This document shows positions 1 through 5,595 of a DNA stretch of 7,138 nt, piece by piece. The notes under the pieces were generated by a model. That model ran no database searches, was not told the DNA's origin, and worked only from the letters and a program-made list of their open reading frames with translations. Positions within the stretch are counted from its first letter, which is position 1. Each line of letters begins with the position of its first letter. The position numbers and the translations under genes are program-made. Source of the stretch: Actinomycetes bacterium (GTDB taxonomy: Bacteria; Actinomycetota; Acidimicrobiia; Acidimicrobiales; RAAP-2); NCBI GenBank assembly GCA_021777285.1, contig JAJYDR010000115.1, positions 1 to 7,138 of the forward strand, written 5' to 3'.

Positions 1-82
1 GATGCATTGCGGGCAAGACGCGGTGGAACGAAGACAGCGGTACGGACCAGAACGGCGAGCGCTGCGACCAGGTACGACGGAG

Positions 83-155
83 CACCCCCAACGGGATTCG
101 AACCCGTGCCGCCACCTTGAAAGGGTGGTGTCCTAGGCCGCTAGACGATGGGGGC
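83..155 (-). tRNA. tRNA-Glu (anticodon UUC)
   Basis: On the minus strand the sequence folds as a full cloverleaf of 73 nt. The acceptor arms are GCCCCCA and TGGGGGT, with a G-U pair at 1-72. The T arm contains GGTTCGAATCC. The anticodon stem CCACC/GGTGG encloses loop CTTTCAA, placing UUC at positions 34-36, which reads GAA and GAG. The 3' terminus continues as GCT, so CCA is not encoded and must be added by tRNA nucleotidyltransferase. It lies 29 nt downstream of tRNA-Pro on the same strand and is probably cotranscribed with it. Confidence 0.96.
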
Positions 156-184
156 CTGTACTTCGGCCACGGCAAACGCCATGG

Positions 185-262
185 TGGTCGGGCTGCCCGG
201 ATTTGAACCGGGGACCTCTGCGTCCCGAACGCAGCGCGCTAACCAAACTGCGCTACAGCCCG
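185..262 (-). tRNA. tRNA-Pro (anticodon CGG)
   Basis: The minus strand gives a complete cloverleaf. The acceptor arms are CGGGCTG and CAGCCCG, with the C at position 1 typical of bacterial tRNA-Pro. The T arm contains GGTTCAAATCC. The anticodon stem CTGCG/CGCAG encloses loop TTCGGGA, so the anticodon is CGG and reads CCG. Discriminator A is followed by an encoded CCA at 187-185. The neighbouring tRNA-Glu lacks an encoded CCA. The D loop is about one base longer than usual. The gene lies 58 nt downstream of the stop of the CorC-like gene, on the same strand. Confidence 0.96.
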
Positions 263-287
263 CAGCGAGTTACCCCGCAGCCCGATC

Positions 288-293
288 ATCCTA
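288..293 (-). promoter_or_regulatory. possible -10 box of the tRNA-Pro/tRNA-Glu unit
   Basis: Between the CorC-like stop and tRNA-Pro the minus strand carries TAGGAT, which fits the actinobacterial TAnnnT -10 pattern. Its last base lies 25 nt upstream of the tRNA-Pro 5' end, leaving room for a short leader trimmed by RNase P. No convincing -35 element is visible at the usual distance. The tRNAs could instead be read through from the CorC-like gene. This is a pattern match only. Confidence 0.3.
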
Positions 294-320
294 CTCGCTG
301 GCGAACCGGCGGCCTCTGCG

Positions 321-1148
321 TCACTCCTCGGCTTCGACGGTTGCGGGTGGCTGGTACTCCACGACGACCTCGCTGATGCGGCGCCGCTCGAGGGACTGGA
401 CGCGGAATGTCCAGTCGCTGAAGGTGTAGGTCGCGCCCGGCGACGGGATCTCACCGGCGAGGTCGAGGATGAATCCAGCGATGGTGACGTACTCGCCTTC
501 GGGGATCGCCACGCCCAACTCCTCGTTCACCCGGTCAACGTGGGTCTGGCCGTCGACGAGCCAGCGTCCGTCGCGGATCCGCACGATGGTGGCCTCGTCA
601 TCGTCGTCGAACTCGTCGGCGAGGTCTCCGACGAGCTGTTCGAGTATGTCGCGGATGGAGACGACGCCCGCCACGCCACCGTGCTCGTCGAGCACGAGCG
701 CGAAGGTCCGGCGCTGCTCGCGCATCTCACCGAGACTCTCAAGCAGGTCCAGGGTCTCGGGCAGCAGGAGCGGGCGACGGATCTTGCGGGCAATCTCGTC
801 AGCGTCGGGCAGGGAGACCCCGATCGCACGCCGGACTGTGGTGCTGCGGAAGAGGTCGTTGACGAGCAGCACGCCGTCGACGTCGTCGAGGTCGCCGTTG
901 ACGACGGGGAAGCAGGAGTGCCCGGTATCGCGGACGGCTTCGGCGACCGCCTCGGGGGTGACTGGCACCGTGAGAAAGGCGACGTCCACCCGTGGGGTCA
1001 TGACGTCACGGAGTTCTAGCTTGGCGAGTTGGTCGACGCGCGCGTGGATCGCGTCCGATTCGGGCGACCGTTTGACCACGTCGGTCTGACCAGTGACCCG
1101 CGCTCGGAATCGGGCGAACACCGACCCCGCCGGTCGGTCGTCGTTCAC
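321..1148 (-). CDS. CorC/HlyC-like protein: CBS pair plus CorC_HlyC domain, no membrane domain
   Basis: A 275-residue soluble protein. The CBS pair spans about residues 49-175. It opens with the family signature VMTPRVD (49-55), and the second repeat has DEHGGVAGVVS (154-164). The segment ILEQLVGDLADEFD (168-181) is the usual linker into the C-terminal CorC_HlyC domain (about 187-265, RWLVDGQTHVDRVNEELG). No hydrophobic segment or DUF21/CNNM domain is present, so it resembles the compact CorC form (about 290 aa) rather than the larger membrane hemolysin-family proteins. CorC proteins are linked to Mg/Co resistance, and the CBS pair probably binds adenine nucleotides. The exact role here is unknown. 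I chose the GTG at 1148 because it overlaps the stop of the upstream receiver gene in an AAGTGA arrangement, typical of translational coupling. An in-frame GTG at 1184 would add 12 residues and overlap the upstream gene by 40 nt. Confidence 0.9.
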   Translation of the reverse strand: MNDDRPAGSVFARFRARVTGQTDVVKRSPESDAIHARVDQLAKLELRDVMTPRVDVAFLTVPVTPEAVAEAVRDTGHSCFPVVNGDLDDVDGVLLVNDLFRSTTVRRAIGVSLPDADEIARKIRRPLLLPETLDLLESLGEMREQRRTFALVLDEHGGVAGVVSIRDILEQLVGDLADEFDDDDEATIVRIRDGRWLVDGQTHVDRVNEELGVAIPEGEYVTIAGFILDLAGEIPSPGATYTFSDWTFRVQSLERRRISEVVVEYQPPATVEAEE

Positions 1149-1570
1149 TTCGAGGAGGTGACCCGAACCGTGGACGGACGCCACGAGTCGTCCTCGTACT
1201 CCTCACCGCGCAAGAGCGCCCGCACCGCGGTACGCACGCGGTGGGCGTCGAGCGGCTTGACGACGAAGCCTTCGACGCCGCTGCGACGGGCGAGGAAGAC
1301 GTCGGCGCGACGGTCGAGCAACATGAGGATCGCGACGGGCTCCGCGGCGCCGTAGGACTCCTCGTTGCGCATCTCGAGGGCGATGGCCATGCCGCCCATG
1401 GAACCGACCTGGAGGTCCACGACGACGAGGTCGACGTCGCCCTCCTTCACCCGCGCGAGTGCCTCGCGGCCCGACTCGGCCTCTTCGACGATGACGTCGG
1501 GACCCTCGAGCATGGTGCGAAGGTCGGAACGCAGGGCGGGCAAATCGCTGACGAGAAGGACGGTGGCCAC
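1145..1570 (-). CDS. stand-alone response regulator receiver protein
   Basis: A 141-residue protein that is almost entirely one receiver domain (residues 3-120), followed by a short acidic tail and no output domain. The predicted phosphoacceptor Asp52 (VVVDLQVGSMGG) and the conserved Lys105 (FVVKPLD) are present. The acidic pair is reduced to Ser8-Asp9 (VLLVSDLP). The position normally held by the switch Thr/Ser is hydrophobic (Met83/Leu84 in VAILMLLDRRAD), so phosphorylation-induced switching may be altered. No histidine kinase lies nearby. It is the first gene of a two-gene unit with the CorC-like protein, sharing 4 nt with it. The GTG at 1570 is preferred over the in-frame GTG at 1621 for two reasons. 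It starts right at the first beta strand, and a -10-like hexamer and a palindrome lie just upstream. No Shine-Dalgarno is seen, consistent with a leaderless mRNA. Confidence 0.88.
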   Translation of the reverse strand: MATVLLVSDLPALRSDLRTMLEGPDVIVEEAESGREALARVKEGDVDLVVVDLQVGSMGGMAIALEMRNEESYGAAEPVAILMLLDRRADVFLARRSGVEGFVVKPLDAHRVRTAVRALLRGEEYEDDSWRPSTVRVTSSK

Positions 1571-1577
1571 GTCGCTA

Positions 1578-1583
1578 AGCGTA
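1578..1583 (-). promoter_or_regulatory. candidate -10 box giving a leaderless receiver-corC transcript
   Basis: The minus strand reads TACGCT, a TAnnnT hexamer, with exactly 7 nt between its last base and the GTG at 1570. Transcription would start at or next to the first base of the start codon, which explains the missing ribosome-binding site. The -35 region is weak and is overlapped by the inverted repeat at 1593-1611. That is where a repressor or an activator compensating for a poor -35 would bind. Inferred from pattern and spacing only. Confidence 0.4.
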
Positions 1584-1592
1584 GCGGAGACC

Positions 1593-1611
1593 GGATTTCC
1601 AGGGGAAATCC
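1593..1611. promoter_or_regulatory. perfect 8-bp inverted repeat, probable operator between divergent genes
   Basis: The sequence GGATTTCC-AGG-GGAAATCC has two perfectly complementary 8-bp arms and a 3-bp spacer. It lies between the receiver gene (start 1570) and whiB (start 1703). Its centre is 32 bp upstream of the receiver start codon, over the expected -35 region, and about 79 bp upstream of the proposed whiB transcription start. The AT-rich arms stand out from the GC-rich surroundings, and no run of T follows, so a dimeric regulator site is more likely than a terminator. The binding protein cannot be named. Confidence 0.5.
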
Positions 1612-1645
1612 TCGTTCGCACCGTCGGTGGCGCCGAAAATTCTCC

Positions 1646-1674
1646 TTGCCCTCATCGGGCGCGATAAGTAGTGT
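1646..1674 (+). promoter_or_regulatory. candidate sigma-70-type promoter of whiB
   Basis: TTGCCC (1646-1651) and TAGTGT (1669-1674) are separated by 17 bp. They match the housekeeping -35 at four of six positions and the TAnnnT -10 pattern. Transcription would start near 1681, giving a leader of about 22 nt that contains the purine-rich GGGGGGAAG just before the ATG at 1703. Assigned by eye. Confidence 0.42.
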
Positions 1675-1702
1675 TCGCTCGTTGGCCGAACCGGGGGGGA
1701 AG

Positions 1703-1951
1703 ATGGCGATATCACCGGCACCGTGGACCGAGTTGAGTGCCTGTCGCGGTAGCGAGCGCGCCCTGTTCTACGCGCCCGACGCCAGCGAGCGCAAAGAGCA
1801 GCGGCTCCAGCGCGAACTCGCGGCCAAGCGGATCTGTCAGCACTGCGCCGTGCGCGACGACTGTCTCGCGAGCGCCCTCGATCGGCACGAGAGTCACGGG
1901 ATCTGGGGCGGCCTCAACGAGGTGGAGCGGCGAGGGCTACTGCGCAGCTGA
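1703..1951 (+). CDS. WhiB-family Fe-S transcriptional regulator
   Basis: An 82-residue actinobacterial Wbl protein. The four cluster-binding cysteines are all present: Cys14, then Cys45-x2-Cys48-x5-Cys54 (CQHCAVRDDC). They are followed by the diagnostic G-I-W-G-G turn (66-70) and a short C-terminal ERRGLL segment. Wbl proteins carry an oxygen- or NO-sensitive [4Fe-4S] cluster and regulate transcription with the primary sigma factor. The C-terminus is short and only weakly basic, so direct DNA contact may be limited. The ATG at 1703 is chosen because GGGGGGAAG precedes it and the reading frame further upstream lies antisense to other genes. A TTG at 1682 is a weaker alternative. It is divergent from the receiver gene and convergent with VKOR, overlapping VKOR by 15 nt. 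I cannot assign it to a numbered WhiB paralogue. Confidence 0.93.
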   Translation: MAISPAPWTELSACRGSERALFYAPDASERKEQRLQRELAAKRICQHCAVRDDCLASALDRHESHGIWGGLNEVERRGLLRS

Positions 1952-2407
1952 CCGTCGGCCCAACTGATTCGGGGCCACCCGCGCGATGATCACGAAGAGC
2001 AGGAAGGTCACGACGTGCACGCCCGTGCACCACTCGCAGATGTGGTCGACGTAGAGCAGTTCGGCGGCGACCAGCCACAGGACGAAAGCCATCGAGCCGG
2101 TGATGATGACCACGCGGGCCACGTGCACGGCGTAAGACGATGCACGCCAGCCCCACGGTGAGTTGAGCGCCACGAGTACGGCGTAGCCCACGAGTCCCAC
2201 CACCGCGACTGGCGCGCCGAAGATGTAGGACTGGGGCGAGGACGTGACGGTGTCACAGTTGAACAGACCAGTCGTCGAACAGGCGAGGAACTTGTTGCCC
2301 TCGAAGTGTGTGAACGTGAGGTACGCGGCGATGCCCAAGCCAATGAGGCTCAGCGCGAACGTCGAGTAGACGACCGTCCGTGAGACCTCGCTGGCTCGTC
2401 GGCTCAC
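1937..2407 (-). CDS. VKOR-family membrane disulfide oxidoreductase
   Basis: A 156-residue integral membrane protein with about four hydrophobic segments (residues 12-34, 64-82, 95-118, 128-145). All residues diagnostic of vitamin K epoxide reductase homologues are visible: loop cysteines Cys43 and Cys51, Ser57, and the active-site Cys124-Glu-Trp-Cys127 at the outer edge of the last helix. In bacteria such enzymes do the job of DsbB. They reoxidise an extracytoplasmic thioredoxin-fold protein and pass electrons to quinone, in actinobacteria usually menaquinone. The GTG at 2407 overlaps the stop of the DUF929-like gene by 4 nt, so the two are probably translated in a coupled fashion and work together. 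There is no DsbA domain fused to this protein, which supports the neighbour as its partner. Confidence 0.93.
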   Translation of the reverse strand: MSRRASEVSRTVVYSTFALSLIGLGIAAYLTFTHFEGNKFLACSTTGLFNCDTVTSSPQSYIFGAPVAVVGLVGYAVLVALNSPWGWRASSYAVHVARVVIITGSMAFVLWLVAAELLYVDHICEWCTGVHVVTFLLFVIIARVAPNQLGRRSAAQ

Positions 2408-3327
2408 TTGATGCCGAGAGCTTTCTTCGCCGCGATCACGCCGGGGCTCGCGCAGACGGTGCTCGGCTGGTTCTTGGTGAGCACGCAGTAGGCCGCGGTC
2501 TCGTAGTTCGCCGTAGCGACGATCGCCGCGGTCACTGGGTTCGTCGGGTCGGTGAGTCCGGCCGCGATCGTGTCACGCGTGACGCCGGCGAGGAGCTGCG
2601 GGGTGTAGCTCGCGCCCGAGATCAGGTACTTGTTGCCGATCGAGACGAAGGGAATCGAGTAGTTCTGCTGGGAGGTCATGCCCGGGATGTACTTGGACGT
2701 GTCGTACTTCTGGAAGTCCGCCGCCTCAGTCTTGGACGGGCTCTGGAGCGTGGAGTAGAAGTTCGTCGCGTTGTCCCAGACGTTGGTGTACTGCTCGACC
2801 GACCTGAAGGCGAGGTACTTGGACTTGTAGTGAGCCTTTACAAAGGTGAAGGTCGGAGTCCCGGGGTAGGCCTCGCCGGGCTTGGTCGAGCTAATCATGT
2901 CACCCAGCCCGCTAAAGGTGCCGAATCGGCTGAGGGCCACGATGGTCGGCCACCGCTCGGCCGCGCAAAAGGGGCAGTACTCGGCGCCGAGGTAGAAGAC
3001 CTCGGGCAGCGTGGCGGTTCCCGATTTGGCGGTCAGAGCCGGCTGGCCCTTCACGGGGATCGGCGGGGAGATCGGCACGGCCGGCGACTTCACGCCCACG
3101 GTGTTGAAGACCGAGGCGGGGACGTGGGAGACCTCGTTGACCACGGTCGCACTCGTCGCCTGATAGGCGGTGCCCCCGGTCGTCGAGGAACCGGTGACCA
3201 CCTTGATGATGACGAGCGCCGCCACGACCACGACGACGAGACCGACGGCGACCCAGGTGAAGAGTCCAGCCGGTCGACCGGTGTTCACGGGGGCGGGGGT
3301 CCGCTTGGTGGGAGGTTTCTTGGCCAC
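2404..3327 (-). CDS. membrane-anchored DUF929-like thioredoxin-fold protein, likely VKOR partner
   Basis: A 307-residue protein. A short basic N-terminus ([10 protein letters not shown]) leads into one transmembrane helix (about 22-45), so the rest is predicted to be outside the membrane. A thioredoxin-like region begins at [15 protein letters not shown], with redox motif Cys118-Pro-Phe-Cys121. [11 protein letters not shown] (224-234) supplies the expected cis-proline, Pro226. Two further cysteines, Cys281 and Cys292, could form a structural disulfide. The layout matches the DUF929 family as I know it, but this is recognition by eye. Together with VKOR immediately downstream (4-nt overlap) the likely role is oxidation or isomerisation of disulfides in exported proteins. 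The GTG at 3327 is chosen over the in-frame GTG at 3342 because AAGGAG precedes it by 4 nt. Confidence 0.88.
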   Translation of the reverse strand: MAKKPPTKRTPAPVNTGRPAGLFTWVAVGLVVVVVAALVIIKVVTGSSTTGGTAYQATSATVVNEVSHVPASVFNTVGVKSPAVPISPPIPVKGQPALTAKSGTATLPEVFYLGAEYCPFCAAERWPTIVALSRFGTFSGLGDMISSTKPGEAYPGTPTFTFVKAHYKSKYLAFRSVEQYTNVWDNATNFYSTLQSPSKTEAADFQKYDTSKYIPGMTSQQNYSIPFVSIGNKYLISGASYTPQLLAGVTRDTIAAGLTDPTNPVTAAIVATANYETAAYCVLTKNQPSTVCASPGVIAAKKALGIK

Positions 3328-3331
3328 GATG

Positions 3332-3337
3332 CTCCTT
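3332..3337 (-). promoter_or_regulatory. ribosome-binding site deciding the DUF929-like start
   Basis: AAGGAG on the minus strand lies 4 nt before the GTG at 3327 and inside the reading frame that a GTG at 3342 would open. It therefore favours the shorter protein. A TAnnnT hexamer (TAAGTT, 3360-3355) further upstream could be the -10 element, leaving a leader of about 20 nt. Confidence 0.55.
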
Positions 3338-3401
3338 CGCACGACTACCGCCCAAACTTAGTGGACGTGCGGACCCGCTCGGCCAGCGAGGTCCTGGTGG
3401 G

Positions 3402-3407
3402 TAGGTT
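3402..3407 (+). promoter_or_regulatory. candidate -10 box giving a leaderless Nudix transcript
   Basis: TAGGTT ends 6 nt before the GTG at 3414, which would place transcription initiation at the start codon. No Shine-Dalgarno sequence is present between them, and the -35 region is not recognisable. The 86-bp gap is shared with the divergent DUF929-like gene. Confidence 0.35.
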
Positions 3408-3413
3408 GGGACC

Positions 3414-4196
3414 GTGAGCGACGTCCTGATCCCACGACCAGCCTCGACGATCATGCCGCTTCGCGACACGGTGGACGGCGTCGAGGTCTTGCTCGTGCGA
3501 CGCAACTTGAACAGCGACTTTGTGGGTGGCGCCTACGTCTTTCCCGGGGGCGCGGTCGACGCCGAGGACAGCGCCCTCGCGGGCCGGGTGATCGGCCCCG
3601 ACGATCGGATCGCTTCTGAGCGGCTCGGACTGACCACGGGGGGCCTCGCCTACTACGTCGCGGCGCTGCGCGAGTTGTTCGAGGAGGCTGGACTGCTGCT
3701 CGTGACCGGGCCGGGAGGTGCGACCTCGCCCACCGACGTCGCGACACTCGCACGCTGGCGCGACGATCTGAACGCCCGTCGCCGCACGTTTCAGGACCTG
3801 CTCGAGACCCTCGACCTCGCCCTGGACCTGCGTTCCGTCGCCTACCTCTCGCACTGGGTGACCCCGGTCGGCCCACCGCGGCGCTTCGACACCCGGTTCT
3901 TCGTGGTCGAGGCGCCGAGTGACCAGGTCGCCGGTCACGACGAGAGCGAGACGGTGGCGCATCGCTGGATGCGTCCGCGCGACGCGCTCGCGGCGGCGGC
4001 GAGTGGTGCCATCACGATGATCCTGCCCACCATCCGCAACTTGGAATCGATCGCGGAGTTCGCCACCGTCGCGGATGTGCTCGCGTGGACGGCTTCGCCG
4101 CGCGACATCACCCGCGTCGAACCCCGCATGGTCGTTCGCGACGGCGAGACAGTGATCGTGCTGCCCGGCGACGACGGCTACGAGCTTCTCGACTGA
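3414..4196 (+). CDS. Nudix hydrolase with an expanded Nudix box (NUDT19-like)
   Basis: A 260-residue protein. The Nudix motif is split. FPGG (43-46) with G45-x5-E51 forms the first half, and R86-E-L-F-E-E-A-G-L94 supplies the catalytic helix with its metal-binding glutamates. E51 to R86 spans 34 intervening residues instead of the canonical 7, an insertion of about 27. The same kind of expansion occurs in the NUDT19/RP2 group, whose characterised members cleave CoA and CoA esters. That substrate is only a suggestion here. The N-terminal RPASTIMPLRD followed by VEVLLVRR is the usual first strand of this group and supports the GTG at 3414 rather than the ATG at 3453. The gene stands alone, divergent from the DUF929-like gene and convergent with mrp. 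No signal peptide or membrane segment is seen. Confidence 0.9.
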   Translation: MSDVLIPRPASTIMPLRDTVDGVEVLLVRRNLNSDFVGGAYVFPGGAVDAEDSALAGRVIGPDDRIASERLGLTTGGLAYYVAALRELFEEAGLLLVTGPGGATSPTDVATLARWRDDLNARRRTFQDLLETLDLALDLRSVAYLSHWVTPVGPPRRFDTRFFVVEAPSDQVAGHDESETVAHRWMRPRDALAAAASGAITMILPTIRNLESIAEFATVADVLAWTASPRDITRVEPRMVVRDGETVIVLPGDDGYELLD

Positions 4197-4217
4197 ACTG
4201 TCGACACCACGACCGAC

Positions 4218-4415
4218 TCAGCTTGGTTTTCCGCCGCTTCGGTAGAGATGCCAGGCGGCGTGGCCGATCACCATCGGCGAAATTCGCACGATGAGCGCGA
4301 CGAGTGCAGGGGTCAACGTGTGCGGTAACCGCTACGCCGGTCTCTGGAGGGCGCGCCCCGTGCGGTGGTTGCCTCGAGGTTCGGGCTCGTCGTTCGGATT
4401 CATCGGCTCAGTCAT
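4218..4415 (-). other. possible small membrane-protein frame interrupted by one in-frame amber codon
   Basis: The 259-bp gap between the Nudix stop and the mrp stop contains no intact gene, but one minus-strand frame looks protein-like. From the ATG at 4415 it encodes a polar 27-residue stretch beginning MTEPMNPNDEPEPRG, then TAG at 4334-4332. The same frame continues for 37 codons with a convincing hydrophobic helix (LTPALVALIVRISPMVIG) and a basic end, to TGA at 4220-4218. Without the TAG it would be a 65-residue single-pass membrane protein starting 40 nt after the mrp stop. Third codon positions are roughly 70-78% G/C on both sides of the TAG. A single C-to-T change from CAG would explain it. 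It could be a decayed gene, a sequencing error, a shorter protein starting at a TTG inside the second half, or chance. Confidence 0.3.
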
Positions 4416-4455
4416 CCCCGCCGTCGGCGAGCGGATCGTGTGGGGCGCCGTTGAT

Positions 4456-5589
4456 TCAGACGGGCTCGATGGCTCGCGAGATCGCGTCGAGCAGGCGCGC
4501 GGAACACCCGAGGGCGCCCGCCGGTGGGGCGACGTCACGGAGGATGCGCGACGCGAGCTCGCTGAAGACGCCGTCGCCGTCCTCGCGCGAGACGACCGGC
4601 CGGCCCGCGTCGCCGCCGTGGGCCACGTCGCCGTGCAACGGGATCGAGGCGAGCAGCGGCACCTGCAACTGCTCGGCGAGCTCCGCGCCGCCACCGTCGC
4701 CGAAGATGGCGTGTCGCTCGCCGCAGGTGCACGTGAACGCGCTCATGTTCTCGATGACGCCGAGTACCCGGATGTTGGACTTGCGCGCGAAGTCCGCCGC
4801 CCGGGCGGCGATGCGCTGCGCCGCTTGATTCGGCGTGGTGACAATGAGCTGGCCCATAGCGGGCAGGAGCCGCGCGAGGGTCATCGCGATGTCGCCCGTG
4901 CCGGGCGGGGTGTCGATGAGGAGGTAGTCCACCCCTGACCAGTCGGCGTCCTCGATGAACTGGGCGACGGCCTTCTGGACGATGAGACCTCGCCAGAGCA
5001 GCGCCTGGTCCTCGTCGGCCAACAGCCCCATGGACAGTAATCGGATCTCGCCGGCGCCGACGGGTCGCACGAGGGGCTGCATCTTGCCAGCGACAGCCTG
5101 GACATCGCCATCGATGTCGAGGAGCCGGGCGAGCGAGAACCCCCACACGTCGGCGTCGAGGACCCCCACCGAGAGCCCCGTCAAGGCGAGGGCCGTGGCG
5201 AGGTTGGCCGTCACGGACGACTTGCCCACACCACCCTTGCCCGAGGCGATGGCGAGCACCGGTGTCGTCGGGGCCAGTGAGGTCGTCGGGGCGCGACCCT
5301 GGGCCGCCTTGCGAGCGGCGGTCATGGCGGTGCGCTTCTCCTCGTTGGACATGACCTCGATCACGAGACGAACACCCCGTACCCCGTCGAGGCTCACCAC
5401 CGCTTCGCGGATGTCCCGTTCGATCTGGGTTCGCAGGGGACACCCGGTCGTCGTGAGGGCCACGGTCACCACAACGTCCTGGTCGTCGACCTCGACGGCT
5501 CGAACCATGCCCAATTCGACGACCGAGACCCCGAGTTCTGGGTCATAGACGTGGGTGAGGCGATCATTGACCGCGGCGACGAGGTTCAC
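4456..5589 (-). CDS. mrp: Mrp/ApbC-type Fe-S cluster carrier P-loop ATPase
   Basis: A 377-residue cytoplasmic protein, normal length for the family. Residues 1-80 form a MIP18/DUF59 domain with the conserved TTGCPL cysteine (Cys50). A linker rich in Ala and Thr leads into the NTPase. Its deviant Walker A is G117-K-G-G-V-G-K-S124, followed by VLDADVWG (143-150) and the IDTPPGTGD switch (225-233). NMSAFTCTCGERHAIFG (281-297) sits where the family has its cluster-binding CxxC, but here the cysteines are spaced Cys287-x-Cys289. Mrp/ApbC/NBP35 proteins bind and transfer [4Fe-4S] clusters to apo-enzymes. The gene is divergent from erpA, another Fe-S carrier, across 84 bp. The GTG at 5589 opens the DUF59 domain directly and has no ribosome-binding site. 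Confidence 0.95.
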   Translation of the reverse strand: MNLVAAVNDRLTHVYDPELGVSVVELGMVRAVEVDDQDVVVTVALTTTGCPLRTQIERDIREAVVSLDGVRGVRLVIEVMSNEEKRTAMTAARKAAQGRAPTTSLAPTTPVLAIASGKGGVGKSSVTANLATALALTGLSVGVLDADVWGFSLARLLDIDGDVQAVAGKMQPLVRPVGAGEIRLLSMGLLADEDQALLWRGLIVQKAVAQFIEDADWSGVDYLLIDTPPGTGDIAMTLARLLPAMGQLIVTTPNQAAQRIAARAADFARKSNIRVLGVIENMSAFTCTCGERHAIFGDGGGAELAEQLQVPLLASIPLHGDVAHGGDAGRPVVSREDGDGVFSELASRILRDVAPPAGALGCSARLLDAISRAIEPV

Positions 5590-5595
5590 AATGGG

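Noticed and set aside
1..82. Hydrophobic minus-strand reading (YLVAALAVLV) and other short frames at the left edge
   Set aside because: No plausible start codon lies between tRNA-Glu and this frame, and only about 80 bases are visible. It could be a gene running off the window or chance.
469..1089. 206-residue plus-strand open frame (and the 159-residue one at 540-1019) opposite the CorC-like gene
   Set aside because: Serine/arginine- or valine/aspartate-rich low-complexity antisense translation of a well-supported CBS-domain gene. No domain is recognisable.
1241..1702. N-terminal extension of the WhiB frame
   Set aside because: It is antisense to the receiver gene and the promoter region. 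The ATG at 1703 with GGGGGGAAG upstream gives a normal-length WhiB protein.
2380..3417. 345-residue plus-strand open frame
   Set aside because: It is antisense to the DUF929-like gene, which has a membrane anchor, CPFC motif and ribosome-binding site. The frame's own translation is rich in Arg, Gly, Asp and His with no domain.
3345..3962. 205-residue minus-strand open frame
   Set aside because: It is a shadow of the Nudix gene, in which a split Nudix box is clearly encoded on the plus strand.
4263..4278. Hairpin GCCGAT-CACC-ATCGGC as a terminator for the Nudix gene or mrp
   Set aside because: The stem is only 6 bp and no T-run follows on either strand. It also lies inside the candidate small membrane-protein frame.
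4291..4938. 215-residue plus-strand open frame entering the Nudix-mrp gap
   Set aside because: Most of it is antisense to mrp, and the part in the gap shows no coding character. The minus-strand amber-interrupted frame is the better reading there.
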